Assembly: GCA_016715075.1 (NCBI GenBank)
Contig: JADKBK010000022.1
Location: 33,083-97,082, forward strand
From: Bacteroidales bacterium
Lineage (GTDB): Bacteria; Bacteroidota; Bacteroidia; Bacteroidales; VadinHA17
Direction of reading: 5' to 3'
Length of the DNA stretch: 64,000 nt
Part shown: positions 8,856-20,080 of the stretch, piece after piece
How positions within the stretch are numbered: the first letter of the stretch is position 1
Layout: each line of letters starts with the position of its first letter
Translations under genes and position numbers: made by a program
Notes under the pieces: model-generated
The model's database searches: none
What the model was told of the DNA's origin: nothing
The model's input: only the letters and a program-made list of their open reading frames with translations

Positions 8856-11800
8856 ATGATACCAGGCTTAGCAGGCATAGTAATTAAGTCAGTCAGGTTT
8901 TATAAAAGGCCTGTATTATATCAGGTACTTATTGTTGCCCTTTTGTCGGCTGTCATTACAGGATCTCTCCTCACAGGCTGGTCAGTAAGGGCAAGCCTGA
9001 AAAAGACGGCAGCCGAACATCACGGAAATGCAGCCATACTGATAACTTCTGGCACAAGGACCTTTGATCTGGCTCTCGCTGAGAGGTTAAGGGATAGTGC
9101 GAAGCTAAACAGTACCGGAGTGCTTGAGATAAATGGTTTTTGCCAGAATCTGAGTACCCAGAAAGGTGTTTATAACACACATATCTTTGCGGTTTCACCC
9201 GGATTTTTCAGATTCCAGGGTTGCGATACAGTCAGGATTAATTCCGGAGAGGTCGCTGTCAATGAAAAAATTGCAAACTCTTTAGGACTTAAAAAGGGAG
9301 ATGATCTGATAATCAGGTTTAACGAAACAGGCGATATACCTGCTGATGCACCTTTTGCACCTGCAAAGGAGGAAGGCCGGTCGGTAGTGATGAAAGTAGG
9401 AATAGTACTTGGACCGGCAGCTTCTGGTAACTTCTCACTTGAGATAAGCCAGGCTGTTCCCGAGAATATTTTTATTAATCTTCAGGATATTATTAAGGAT
9501 CAGACCAGTCCAGTTAAGATAAACAGGTTGCTTGTTGCAAATAATAACAGTCTTACAGCAGAAGCAGTTTATGATATATTAAAGAAAGCGATGCAGCCTT
9601 CAGATCTGGGCTTAAGATTAATTCCGCTTAGAAAAACCGGCGGATATGAACTAAGATCCGACAGGACTTTTATAGAAAGCTCTCTCATCGGTGAAATTCA
9701 TGATCAGATTCCGGCTTCGGCTCCTCTTATCACCTATCTCGGGAACAGGTTTTCCTGCAGAACAGCTTCTGCTCCCTATTCATTTATCTCTGCCCTGCCG
9801 GAATCGCTCTATCCTGAAATTCCTGAAGGCAACGATATGATCATTAACCGCTGGCTTGCAGAAGATCTTGCAATTAACAAGGGAGACACTATTGAAATGG
9901 CATGGTATGCCCCGGATTCGCTGAGCAGGCTTATTGAGAAAAAGGAGAACTTCTGTGTGAAACGAATTGTTGATATGGAAGGGATCTGGGCAGATTCACT
10001 TTTAATGCCTGACTTTCCCGGAATATCAGGGAGTGAATCCTGTTCTGAATGGGATGCTGGTGTACCAGTCAAGCTTAAGGAAATCCGTCAGAAAGATGAG
10101 GCGTACTGGAATAAATTCAAAGGAACGCCAAAAGCATTTATAAGTTATGACAAAGGGACCGGGTTGTGGGGGAATAATTTCGGACCGGCAACAGCAATCC
10201 GTTTTCCGGAAGATATCGGTGGGGCAGAAATCTTAGAACGGCTCTCAGGAAATCTTGATCCTGCAAAAAACGGTCTCAGAATTATCGATTTGTTCAATGA
10301 TTCACAAACCGCCGCCAGCGAGAGTGTAGATTTCAGCACACTTTTCCTGAGCCTTGGATTCTTTCTTATTCTTGCTGCAGTTGTTCTGTTATCATTTGCC
10401 GTTACTACCTACCTCGAGTCAAAGCATAGTCAGATAAGAACATATTTTGCACTCGGCTTCAGAACCAGATGGATCGGCCAGCTGCTTATGGCTGAATCCG
10501 GTTCGATCTCTCTGATGGGATGCTTTATCGGATCATTTGCCGGAATACTCACAAGTATGCTGATTATCAGGCTTCTTAATACGGTCTGGCAGGGTGCCGT
10601 GCAAACAAATACGCTCAGCGCTTTTTTCAGCCTTACTCCTGTTTTTACCGGCTTTCTGATATCTGCTGTTTTGACAGGAGTTTTTCTTGTTCTCAAAATC
10701 AGGCTGCACCTTAAGAAGCTAAACCGCGGGAAGAAAACATTTCATTCCCCTCCATCCAGGTTTTGGAATCTGATATTTCTTGTTTTTTCCTTAATGGTTT
10801 CATTGGCTTTCTTTATCCTCTCAGTCATCAACAGAGACAAGGAGATCCTGCTATGCTTTGTTTCAGGATCAATCCTGCTTGTATTTATGATCCTGCTGTG
10901 GAGATACTATCTGATAAGGCCCGGGAACCTGTTATCACCCGGAACAGGTATTACCGGAATGTTATCCAAGCTCTATTATTCCTATTATCCTTCTCATGCT
11001 GTCGTTCCAGTTCTTTTCATAGCTGCCGGCATTTTTGCAGTTTTTATTACCGGTGCCAACAGAATGAGTTTCAACGGCAGCCAGCTAAAACCATCCGGCG
11101 GTACAGGCGGCTTCCTGCTCTGGTGTGATAATACCATACCTGTCAGAAGTGATCTGGCAACTACCACAGGAAGAGCTGCATATGCCCTTGATGATGCAGA
11201 ATTATCAGAGATGAGGGTAGTACAGATTAAAAGATTTGCGGGAGATGATGCAAGCTGCCTGAATCTCAATCATGTAAAAGCTCCTCCTGTGCTAGGCGCC
11301 GATCCTTCTGAATTTATCTCAAGGGGCTCATTTTCTTTTGCCTCGGCAGTTAAAAGAGACGGAGTCACCAATCCATGGGAGTTTTTGTCAATTCCCGCAT
11401 CTGAAAATACTATTTATGGTATTGCTGACCAGACAGTACTTGAATGGGGTCTGAAGATCAAACCTGGTGATACACTCATCATCCGGTCCGAAAATGGTCA
11501 GAGGTTGAATATAATTATTGCTGCCGGACTGAAATCTTCTGTTTTCCAGGGTTATATTCTTATTGGTCTGGAAAATTTCAAAAGATATTTTCCTTCGGTT
11601 CCCGGAACTTCGGTTTTTCTTGTTGATGGGGATAAAAATCTTACAGATCTCTATCGTAACACACTGAATGAAAGGTTTGAGAATAACGGGCTCAGAGCTG
11701 AAACAACTAATGATCGTCTTGCAGCTTTCAATGAGGTCACCAACACTTATCTTTCTGTATTCGGAGTCTTTGGTGCACTGGGAATGGTAACAGGGATTGC

Positions 11801-12121
11801 CGGGCTTGGTTTTGTGCTTCTGCGGAATTACAATTACAGGAAGAGGGAATTTGGCCTTATGCTGGCAACCGGATTTCCGATAAAGAGGATCAGAAGGCTA
11901 GTCTTTTCAGAGCAGCTGATAATTCTTTCAGCCGGAATCATTTCCGGAGTTTTACCAGCTGTAATATCAACTCTGCCTTCATTGAAAAGCAGTGCCGATA
12001 TACCCTGGCTCTACCTCGTTCTGATGGTTATTGTAATTTTTGTACAGGAATTTTAGCGCTGCTGTTTTCACTGAAGGCCGTATCGGGCAATTCACTGACT
12101 GCCAGCCTCAGGAAAGAGTGA
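8856..12121 (+). CDS. FtsX-like ABC permease, frameshifted near the C-terminus
   Basis: A permease of about 1088 residues with roughly ten membrane helices: one near residues 20-45, a first FtsX block around 490-620, a central pair, and a second FtsX block near 960-1066. Large periplasmic domains lie in between, so it is a fused double-FtsX protein like MacB/LolC-type permeases. The uninterrupted frame stops at 12056 in the last helix. One extra base in the T5 run 12037-12041 restores a conventional end (TGILALLFSLKAV and a basic tail) with a stop at 12119-12121. It partners the ATPase just upstream. It is the last gene of the rightward run; the next genes are convergent. Confidence 0.85.
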
Positions 12122-12130
12122 ATTCATATG

Positions 12131-12808
12131 CTAAAATTTAAACGTATAGCCTAATGAAATTATATGCATTATTGACAGGTGAGGAACGTTGTCTCTCTGG
12201 TAGATATATTCCGCATCGATTGCATGCTTTTTCGATAATTTAAATTCAAGCCCGACAGAGGTTCTGCTTTTATCTACAAAACGTCCCTCATTCCTGAATA
12301 AAGGTGTGAACGTTTCAAAGCTAAGATATGGATTAACAGGAAAGTCCGGAATCTTATAAACACCCTTCAATCTTATTCTGCCATCATATTCAACTTTATC
12401 ATCACCCGGATCTTCAATATATGTTCTTGCCAGAATCTGGAATCTGACGCGGGCAGAAAAAACAAAATTACCTGCCGGAAGCGTCCCCTTAATATCTGTA
12501 AACCATTTGTTACGGACATGATATAGATAATCATCTTCAACATAATTACCTATTCTGTAGGAGGCAGCAAACCCAAGATATTTATTAAGGCTATATGAAG
12601 CACCGAGTTCAAAAAAGAGCTGATCAATTTTTGATGCATTATCAAAAGTCCTTACCATGAATGCTCCGCTGATGTCAAATTTCTTGGAAAAAGACTTTTC
12701 AGCATTTACCTCATACCAGGCTCCAAAATCACTTTCCTGACTGTATACCAGCCTGCTGAGCAGGATGAATATAAAGAAAATAAAAAACCTTCTAATCATC
12801 ATCATCAT
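12131..12808 (-). CDS. DUF2490-family outer-membrane beta-barrel protein
   Basis: 225 residues with an N-terminal signal peptide ending in VYSQ, then alternating hydrophobic strands ending in an aromatic C-terminal residue (YTFKF), the hallmark of an outer-membrane barrel. The EVNAEKSFSKKFD opening and LEFKLSKKHAIDAEYIYQRD segment match DUF2490. The start lies within four consecutive ATG codons (12799-12808), which also encode the Asp run ending the upstream DUF4956 gene, so the exact start is ambiguous by three residues. It is the last gene of the leftward VTC/DUF4956 unit and ends 10 bases from the convergent ABC permease. Function is unknown; it may report a cell-surface side for this group. 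Confidence 0.8.
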   Translation of the reverse strand: MMMMIRRFFIFFIFILLSRLVYSQESDFGAWYEVNAEKSFSKKFDISGAFMVRTFDNASKIDQLFFELGASYSLNKYLGFAASYRIGNYVEDDYLYHVRNKWFTDIKGTLPAGNFVFSARVRFQILARTYIEDPGDDKVEYDGRIRLKGVYKIPDFPVNPYLSFETFTPLFRNEGRFVDKSRTSVGLEFKLSKKHAIDAEYIYQRDNVPHLSIMHIISLGYTFKF

Positions 12809-13483
12809 CTATCTTATGACCCACCTGGTGAGAAATGCTGTCCATCTTATCGGAAATCTCAAAAAATATTGTAATATGACAGATATCTTTCAGAAAGTCC
12901 ACCTCTCCTATTTCAATACGGCTTATTTTGCTGATCCCTGTTCTGTTCTGAAGATCCTCAATCAGTTCTTTGTGATTTTCGGGTTTAATAAGATTGATTT
13001 TTTCGTATATTATACTTTTCGAGGATTCATGTCTCAGCAGCCACTTTTTTTCCAGGCCCCATGTTATCAGGATAATCATGAGGTTTGTGAAAATAATTTC
13101 GCTGATACTTGCGGTGTTGGCAAGTGCATTTATCACCGAGATTCCTATAATCAGAAACAGATAAGTCATCTCTTTGATAGGTATTGCATGAGTTCTGTAC
13201 CTGATGATCCCGAAGATTGCAAACAAACCCAGCGCAAAACCGATTTGCAGCATTACATTCTCGAGGAGAAAGCACAACAGGAAAACTATGCTGGAAATAA
13301 GAATGTACGTAAAGAGAAAATCTTTTCTCTGGTAGATGCAAAGTAAAACCACCTGACAAGAATCAGTATTACCATCAGGTTCAGAGCAAAACGACCTATC
13401 AACTCCAGCAGATTTGACCAATCGATTAATTCAATGCCGGACAGGGTTGATTTATCCGGTGACATCAGATCCGTAATATTCAT
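12792..13483 (-). CDS. DUF4956 membrane protein, frameshifted
   Basis: Read across one frameshift this is a protein of about 230 residues. The N-terminal part (13483 to about 13340) has a helix ILVRWFYFA. The C-terminal part, in the other frame, carries FLFTYILISS, LQIGFALGLFAIFGIIRYRT and PIKEMTYLF, which are the conserved DUF4956 blocks, then two more helices and a soluble tail ending in five Asp. The frames join at about 13330-13345, where one base appears missing. It overlaps the VTC-domain gene by 32 bases and DUF2490 by 17 bases. DUF4956 proteins are commonly found beside VTC-type polyphosphate polymerases and CotH, as here. The biochemical role is not known. Confidence 0.8.
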
Positions 13484-14240
13484 TTTCTAATTTGTTAAGT
13501 AATAATAGCTTAGGTTTGAGCATATTTTTTTTAAGGGAATCATTCAGAAGTGCACTTCCAATACAGTATTTGCTGAACCCTGAAGGATAGATATTCAGCT
13601 GCTTTATCAGATCTTTAAAAGGTGAAGAATCTGAAAATGCCTCTTTCTTGAGTTCTGCTACTGCAAGATATGGCATTGAAATAATTTTCTGGTTTTCAGT
13701 TCCGGAAAAAGAGATATTGAAGTCAATAGTTATTCTTTCTTTAAGTATATATCCTGCAAGAGTGATGCGTGAAAATTTATTTATGATAGCAGGCTTTATC
13801 AGGGATGAGCTTACTTGGAGATAATCCTCTATAAAACCAGCAGCCCTGGAATCAAATGCTCCGGGTACCTGATTATATTCTATCCGCCATTTACTGGTCC
13901 TTCTTTTATTGGACTTTTTCTTGATCTCAAGAAATGATTCGTTTGTAGTCTCATATTTTCGATACCGTATCTTATACCTTGAATATTCTCCCCTGACATG
14001 CTGGTTATAAAAGAGTGAGTCTGAAGTGTCAAGATAAGTAGTAGAATACGGAAGTGCCCTCCTGTTGTTGATTTCGAGTACAAAATAATGCTTACCAAGC
14101 AGATTTATAAGATCAGTAAGTTTTCTGGTTGAAAATACATACTTAATTTCAACCCTGTTCATAAGCTTAACACGGCTGAAATTATCCAGACTTGCAGGAT
14201 CTAATTTACCTAATTCGCTTTCTATATCGTCAATCAGCAT
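13452..14240 (-). CDS. VTC-domain protein (polyphosphate polymerase-like)
   Basis: 262 residues fitting the triphosphate-tunnel VTC domain. Alternating basic and acidic strand residues are visible in RVEIKYVFS near residue 28, the YLDTSD strand, RYKIRYRKYE, FLEIKKKSNKRRTSKWRIEY, and a late AELKKEAF strand. In yeast the VTC4 domain makes polyphosphate from ATP; the bacterial homologs are annotated by similarity and few are tested. It has no SPX domain or membrane helix of its own, and its membrane partner is probably the DUF4956 protein encoded immediately downstream with overlap. Grouping with DUF4956 and CotH suggests a phosphate-transfer role linked to the cell surface (inference). Confidence 0.8.
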   Translation of the reverse strand: MLIDDIESELGKLDPASLDNFSRVKLMNRVEIKYVFSTRKLTDLINLLGKHYFVLEINNRRALPYSTTYLDTSDSLFYNQHVRGEYSRYKIRYRKYETTNESFLEIKKKSNKRRTSKWRIEYNQVPGAFDSRAAGFIEDYLQVSSSLIKPAIINKFSRITLAGYILKERITIDFNISFSGTENQKIISMPYLAVAELKKEAFSDSSPFKDLIKQLNIYPSGFSKYCIGSALLNDSLKKNMLKPKLLLLNKLENEYYGSDVTG

Positions 14241-14296
14241 AGTTGCTTTACTATTTCCGGGGTTAAAACCACTTAATAAGTTTCAGAATATGACAG

Positions 14297-14812
14297 CTAT
14301 TTAGAAAGGTTGTTGGATCTGTTATATGTTGGTGTCTGCCATAATAATTTTCCAGTTCCGTCAGGATTTCTGGAGTATGACAATTCAATTGTCTGTGCAG
14401 GATAAGTGATTTCGTCAAGCAATGTACCATCAGGAGAAGAGAGTAATACATCTTCGCCAAGAGAGGAGAGCTTGAAATTTGTATGAAGGCCAACCTGTGT
14501 ACTGTCACCATCCGCCCAGATTATCAAAAATCCATTTCCCTGAATAGTGGTTCCGGAAGGAATCTCCCATTTGGTATACTGATCGTTATCATCTGAAAGA
14601 AAATATCCTGAAATATCAATTGCTGAACCTGAAAGGTTATATAATTCAATCCAGTCATCGTATTCCCCGTACTGATCAGGAGCTGTTGAACGGTTTATAG
14701 GGAGAAGTTCATTGATTACTACATCTGATTGAATTGTTTCAGGAGGTTTAACACAAGAATAACTGATGGCCATAATTGACACAAAAAGAAGAAAAAGGGT
14801 TTTATTTATCAT
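14297..14812 (-). CDS. Lamin-tail-domain lipoprotein
   Basis: 171 residues from the ATG at 14812, chosen because it gives an ideal lipoprotein signal (MINKTLFLLF core, lipobox ISYS-Cys at residue 20). The open frame extends 21 codons further upstream without adding a plausible signal. The mature part is a lamin-tail (LTD) immunoglobulin-like domain: INELLPINR, DDWIELYNLSG, ISGYFLSDD, and a C-terminal LLWQTPTYNRSN that resembles the TPG(x)N ending of bacterial LTDs. It is probably a surface or periplasmic adhesion or scaffold module. It lies between the VTC gene and the divergent CotH gene, which itself has two LTDs, so they likely work together. Confidence 0.8.
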   Translation of the reverse strand: MINKTLFLLFVSIMAISYSCVKPPETIQSDVVINELLPINRSTAPDQYGEYDDWIELYNLSGSAIDISGYFLSDDNDQYTKWEIPSGTTIQGNGFLIIWADGDSTQVGLHTNFKLSSLGEDVLLSSPDGTLLDEITYPAQTIELSYSRNPDGTGKLLWQTPTYNRSNNLSK

Positions 14813-15093
14813 TGCTCCAACAATCAGATTTGACAACAATTCAAAAAAAATCTCTGTTGTCTGTGAATGTCGCAAATATACTATATGATTTATTAAAAAC
14901 CTAATTAAATGTCTCTCAGTAATTTTATTATAATACTAAATATCAACACAATATGATTTGAATAAATTATAGTCCGATGTAATATAAAGAACTATTGACC
15001 TAAACAGAATCTATGTTGACAATATATCTTTATGCATCTGTCAAAATCATTCCCAAAGTACAATACAATCAGTAAAATATAAGGTTTTTTCAG

Positions 15094-15101
15094 TAACTTT
15101 G
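15094..15101 (+). promoter_or_regulatory. Candidate Bacteroidota -7 box for the CotH gene
   Basis: TAACTTTG matches the Bacteroidota -7 consensus TAnnTTTG and ends 16 bases before the CotH start codon. No clear TTG/TTTG -33 box is seen at the expected distance. The 305-base spacer between the divergent lipoprotein and CotH genes (14813-15117) is strongly AT-rich and otherwise shows nothing I can name. Confidence 0.4.
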
Positions 15102-15117
15102 GCTTTTAAATTTTTAC

Positions 15118-18100
15118 ATGATGGGGCGTATTTTGCGGAAATTGCTGTTGCTTATTGTGTTTCTGAGTTCTCCTTTGCTGATATTTTCACAGGTACATAT
15201 TAATGAGATTATGTCTTCCAATCTCAATGGTATAACGGATGAGGATGGGGCGTACAGTGATTGGATTGAATTGTTCAATAATTCCGGCTCACAGGCGAAT
15301 CTGAATGGTTTTCATATCTCTGACGATCCGGCAAATCTGAAGAAATGGACGTTCCCGGATATAGCTTTAGACCCCTATTCCTATCTCGTTATTTTTGCTT
15401 CTGGCAAAAACAGGAATGCTCTTCCGGTCACATATCAGACAATAATACCCAGGGATGCAGAATGGAAATATATGGTTCCCTCCTCTGACATAGGCAGCAG
15501 CTGGCGTAATAATGGATATAATTCTTCCTCATGGAATACCGGACGAAGCGGGTTTGGTTATGGAGATGGGGATGATGCAACTCTCCTGCCTAATATCATC
15601 AGTGTTTTTATCAGGAGAGAATTCACAATTACCAATCTTCAGGATATTCAGGAACTGGTGCTTAGTATCGATTATGATGATGGTTTTGTAGCATATATCA
15701 ACGGACATGAAATTGCAAGGAGCAATCTTGGAACTGCAGGCACTACTGTTTTATATAACCAGCTTACAGGTAGTTTTTCGAGGGAAGCTACAATGTATGG
15801 CGGTGGATTTCCAGAGAATTATGTAATCACCAACCCGGGTGCCATTCTTGTTAATGGTGTAAATGTGATTGCAATACAGGGGCATAATACTGACCCGGCA
15901 TCCACTGATCTCAGTCTTATTCCGATACTGACCCTAGGCCTTAGCGGGTCAGGTTATACTGAGTCGCTGCCTGATTATATTCAGATGCCACATAAGCTTC
16001 TTCACACAAATTTCAAACTAGATGGTAAGGGTGAAGCTCTGATATTATCCAACCCTGACAGTTCTGTAATGGAATCAATACCTCCGGTAGCTCTGATGGA
16101 AAACATTTCCTACGGAAGGCAGCCCGACGGAGGAGATACATGGTTCTATTTTGGTTTACCAACACCTGGCACTTCAAATACATCAGCCGGTTTTGAATCA
16201 TATACCGGTGATACAGTTATCTTTTCTTCAGGAGGAGGATATTACCCGGGAGGATTACAGCTTCAGTTGTCTTCCATCTTTAATTCAGATTCAATATATT
16301 ATACTGTTGATGGATCAGAACCCAAGATTGGCGACCTGCGGTATTCATCTCCTATTAATATATCGCAGAATACAATAATCAGGGCCAGATCATTTAATTC
16401 AGAAAAACTTTAGGAATATTACAACAAATACTTATATAACCACTAGGCATACTCTTCCTGTAGTTTGTTTAAGTACGGAACCTGCCAATTTATGGGACTA
16501 TAACACAGGCATTTATGTACTTGGGCCTAATGCTTCCCCTGACCAGCCAAATTATGGCGCTAATTTCTGGGAGGACTGGGAACGGAAAGCCCATATGGAA
16601 TTATATGATGTCGATGGAAATAAACAGATCGATCAGGACATAGGGCTAAAAATTTTCGGCTCATGGTCCAGGGCTCTTCCACAGAAATCACTTGCTGTTT
16701 TTGCCAGGAATATTTATGGAAAAGGTTCATTCCAATATAAGGTTTTCAAGGATAAACCTATTAAGAAGTTTGAAGCCCTGGTTTTAAGAAATGCAGGTAA
16801 TGACTGGAGTGGTGCTATTATGCGCGACGGTCTTACATCTACTCTCGTGAGAGATATGGATATGGACCGCCAGGCTTTTCAGCCTGCAATTATCTACATT
16901 AATGGTGAGTACTGGGGGATACAGAATATTAGGGAAAAGGTAAATTCAGATTACCTGGCTGAAAATCATTTTGTAAATCCGGCCAATGTCAATCTGCTTG
17001 AGTTTAGCGGATCTCCTGTAGAAGGTTCCGGTAGTTCGTATAATGATATTATCTCATATGTCGAGACCAATACTCTGGAGACTGAGCAGAAATACCTGCA
17101 GGTTAGCGGAAAGATCGATATCAACAATTACATCCAGTATCAGCTTACGGAAATCTATATTAATAATAAAGACTGGCCCGGCAATAACATAAAATTCTGG
17201 AACACGAATGACCAGGGAAGTCTATGGAGATGGATTATTTATGATACTGATTTCGGATTCTCGCCCTGGGAAGATGCTGCGTATACATTTAATACCATGG
17301 AATTTGCCACTGATCCTGATAATACTGAATGGCCAAACCCTTCATGGTCAACTCTGCTTTTCAGACGTATGCTGACAAATCAGAACTTCAGGAACAATTT
17401 TATTAATCAGTATGCTGACAGGCTGAATACCAATTTCAAATATGAAAAGGTAGATGCAACTGTCGATTCCATTAAACAGGTATTCCTTCCCGAAATCAAT
17501 GATCACCTCCTAAGATGGGATTTAAGCTATGATGGCTGGGAGTGGAATTACTCTGTTATTAAAAACTATGCTCGAAACAGGCCTGTATATGCACGTGCCC
17601 ACCTTAAATCAAAATTTAGCCTCGGAGATCTTCTTGACATCAGGGTCGAGATAAGCTCGCCAGGTACCGGGAGAGTTAAAATTAACTCAATAATCCCTTA
17701 CAGCTTTCCATTTTCCGGTATCTATTTCAAAGACCTCCCAATTAAGCTTACCGCAATACCTTCTCCAGGCTATAAATTTGTAAAATGGCAGGTTGGAACC
17801 TTAAATTCAGATTCTGTAGTACTGGATTATAACATGGCTGCAGGCGCAACTATAACAGCTGTTTTTGAATCTGCAGGTGTCCTTGATAATAAGATTGTTA
17901 TTAATGAGATCAATTACAACTCCTCTCCTGAAAAAGACACCAAAGACTGGATTGAACTTTATAATGCAGGGAATTCCTCACTGAATCTGAAAGACTGGAT
18001 AATCAGTGATGCGGGACCTGAAACCGGTTTCGTCTTTCCGATTGATTTTATTCTTGCACCTGGAACATATATTGTTGTTTGTCGTGAACTGGCAGCATTT

Positions 18101-18673
18101 CGTCAGTTCTGGCCGAATGTACTGAACTCTACCGGGGATATGAATTTTGGACTCAGCAGTGCAGGAGATAATATTAACCTGTATGACCCTGATGGTAACC
18201 TGGTAGATTTTGTCAGCTTTTCTACCTCTGCACCATGGCCAACTGATGCAAACGGAACGGGCGCCTCTATTGAACTGGTAGATCCTAACCTGGATAATAA
18301 TGTAGGCAGCAACTGGAAATCAAGCGCTAACGGCGGCACTCCCGGAGTCCTTAATATTAATACAACAACAACTGACACCACTGATAATCTGCCAACATCA
18401 GGATGCAGGCTGATCTGTTATCCAAACCCATTCAGCGATTATACTTCAATCAAAATTGAAGTTTCAGTGCCAGGCAAATACCGGATTGAAATATACAATC
18501 TGCAAGGTAAGCTTGTCAATATCCTTGCTGATCAGTCCATTGAAGAGGGAGTATATTATCTCGACTGGGGTGGTACAGCATTCAACCACTCTTTATTACC
18601 GGGTGGTGTATATATAATCAGATTGCTGGGTGATAAGCAGCATTATAACTCTAAGGTTATTATAATAAGATAG
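15118..18673 (+). CDS. CotH-kinase-family secreted protein with T9SS tail, frameshifted
   Basis: Read across one indel this is a protein of about 1180 residues. Order: signal peptide (1-24); lamin-tail domain (about 27-105, DWIELFNNSG); a beta-sandwich segment (about 110-290); a chitobiase-like C-terminal module (YYTVDGSEP); CotH kinase domain with GSWSRALPQKSL, YINGEYWGIQNIREK and the acidic IIYDTDFGFS motif; a divergent InlB-type repeat (GYKFVKW); a second lamin-tail domain (DWIELYNAG); and a type IX secretion sorting domain (CYPNPFSDYTSI ... GGVYIIRL). CotH of Bacillus phosphorylates spore-coat proteins. The first frame ends at 16413; dropping one A from the A5 run 16403-16407 (SENFRN) continues it. 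It is probably a surface or secreted protein kinase acting with the neighbouring VTC/DUF4956 genes. Confidence 0.87.
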
Positions 18674-18702
18674 CTATGCGTGACCGACAGATCCGCATTT
18701 AA

Positions 18703-20052
18703 TTATACGCACTCGGCCAAACCCAGATTTGGCTCGGGCGTGAAACCTGAAATCACAAGTGCAGCACCCAGTGCGGAAGCATTACCTATTTCGGAAGTCC
18801 AGACCTTCTTGTCAGGAAATGCGTCCCTTATAAGCTGGACAAATATTTTATTCCATGAAAATCCACCGGTGATGTAGATATTTGAAGTCTCATCATTTTC
18901 AGGAAGAATAAGATTAATTGATTCAACAGTATATGTGCATAGCTCAATCATAATCTGATGATAAGCCGCCTCATATGATGCAAACTCATACATATCGATC
19001 TGATCATTAAGATCCCTCAGGAAAGAAAATGGTTTGAAGAATACCTTTGTACCACTATACTTTGTCCTCATAGAAGCTACCAGCTGCTTGTCGGGCCGTA
19101 TCTTTTTAAAATAATCTTCTGGTTTTCCGAAATGATCAGAGATACGTTTAGCTGCCGTTTCATGAAGGTGTCCCAGCCAGAATCTGGATGATTTAACCGG
19201 CTGCCTGGTTACACTCAGATAGCAAAGACAGTCACTATCGAGCTGTTCAGAAGTTAATAGTTCGGTATTGAAAGGATTCATATTGATGCACCATGTCCCT
19301 GTGGACAAAAGAAGAAATTTTCCATTATTGCTGGCGAAATATGGGGCAAGGGATGCTGAACTGTCGTGTATGCCGATCCCTACCCTGATCTTTTTGCCTT
19401 CGATCTCCACCTCGTTAAAAACATCAACAGGGACCGGCTCCGGCATTTCAAGGCCATAGGCCTGAATCCATGGATGATACTTCATGTTATCAAAATCCCA
19501 TAGCGCAGTATGACAGCCAATAGAGGTATGTTCTGAATAAATTCTGCCGGTTAGTGTATAAGATAAGTATTGCGGAAAATGAAGTATGTGCTTTATTTTT
19601 CCAAAAATCTCAGGTTTTTCAGCTTTAAGCCAGAGAGGCTGAAGTCCGGAATTGAGCATACCAAGAGCAGGAGAAGCTGTTCGTCTGCAAAACTCATCTC
19701 GTCCGCCGTACTTTTTATAAAGGTTCTCGGAAATCCGCTCCTCCATGGGTTTAAGGTAGTTGTAAACAGGGGTAAGCCTTTTCCCATTTTCATCAAGATA
19801 GACAACTGTCGCACCGTATGTGGTGAAATTGACAGACTGAAGGTCATATTTATCTGAATTTACAAGTTTTGAGATTGATTCCTTGATCCAGCTTTCGATG
19901 AGATCAATATCATCGCATTCGAATCCGTCATCATCTTTGATTTCGGTGAATTTCTGTTCAGTTTCAGAAATAACCCTGAGGTCTGTATTGAACAGCAGCA
20001 GCTTTTTATTTGTCTTTCCAATATCAAAAATTGCGATAACCGGTTCTTTCAT
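18703..20052 (-). CDS. FGGY-family sugar kinase, probable rhamnulokinase
   Basis: 449 residues from the ATG at 20052, chosen because the ASKHA phosphate-1 loop (IAIFDIGKTNKK) follows directly; an upstream in-frame ATG at 20115 lies inside a palindromic repeat. Other visible parts are the NFTTYGATVV strand, the substrate lid region, and the phosphate-2/adenosine segment (LLLSTGTWCINMNP ... YITGGFSWNKIFVQ). It has no close match to the classic E. coli RhaB opening, but it is the only kinase beside rhaA, rhaM and rhaT, so phosphorylation of L-rhamnulose is the best reading. It is last in the leftward rhamnose set, about 200 bases after rhaA with a repeat in between. Confidence 0.75.
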   Translation of the reverse strand: MKEPVIAIFDIGKTNKKLLLFNTDLRVISETEQKFTEIKDDDGFECDDIDLIESWIKESISKLVNSDKYDLQSVNFTTYGATVVYLDENGKRLTPVYNYLKPMEERISENLYKKYGGRDEFCRRTASPALGMLNSGLQPLWLKAEKPEIFGKIKHILHFPQYLSYTLTGRIYSEHTSIGCHTALWDFDNMKYHPWIQAYGLEMPEPVPVDVFNEVEIEGKKIRVGIGIHDSSASLAPYFASNNGKFLLLSTGTWCINMNPFNTELLTSEQLDSDCLCYLSVTRQPVKSSRFWLGHLHETAAKRISDHFGKPEDYFKKIRPDKQLVASMRTKYSGTKVFFKPFSFLRDLNDQIDMYEFASYEAAYHQIMIELCTYTVESINLILPENDETSNIYITGGFSWNKIFVQLIRDAFPDKKVWTSEIGNASALGAALVISGFTPEPNLGLAECV

Positions 20053-20080
20053 TTCAGTAAAATCTAGTTCTTTGGAATGA

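Noticed and set aside
12765..13346. 193-residue + strand open frame opposite DUF4956/DUF2490
   Set aside because: No recognisable domain; it is antisense to two well-supported genes.
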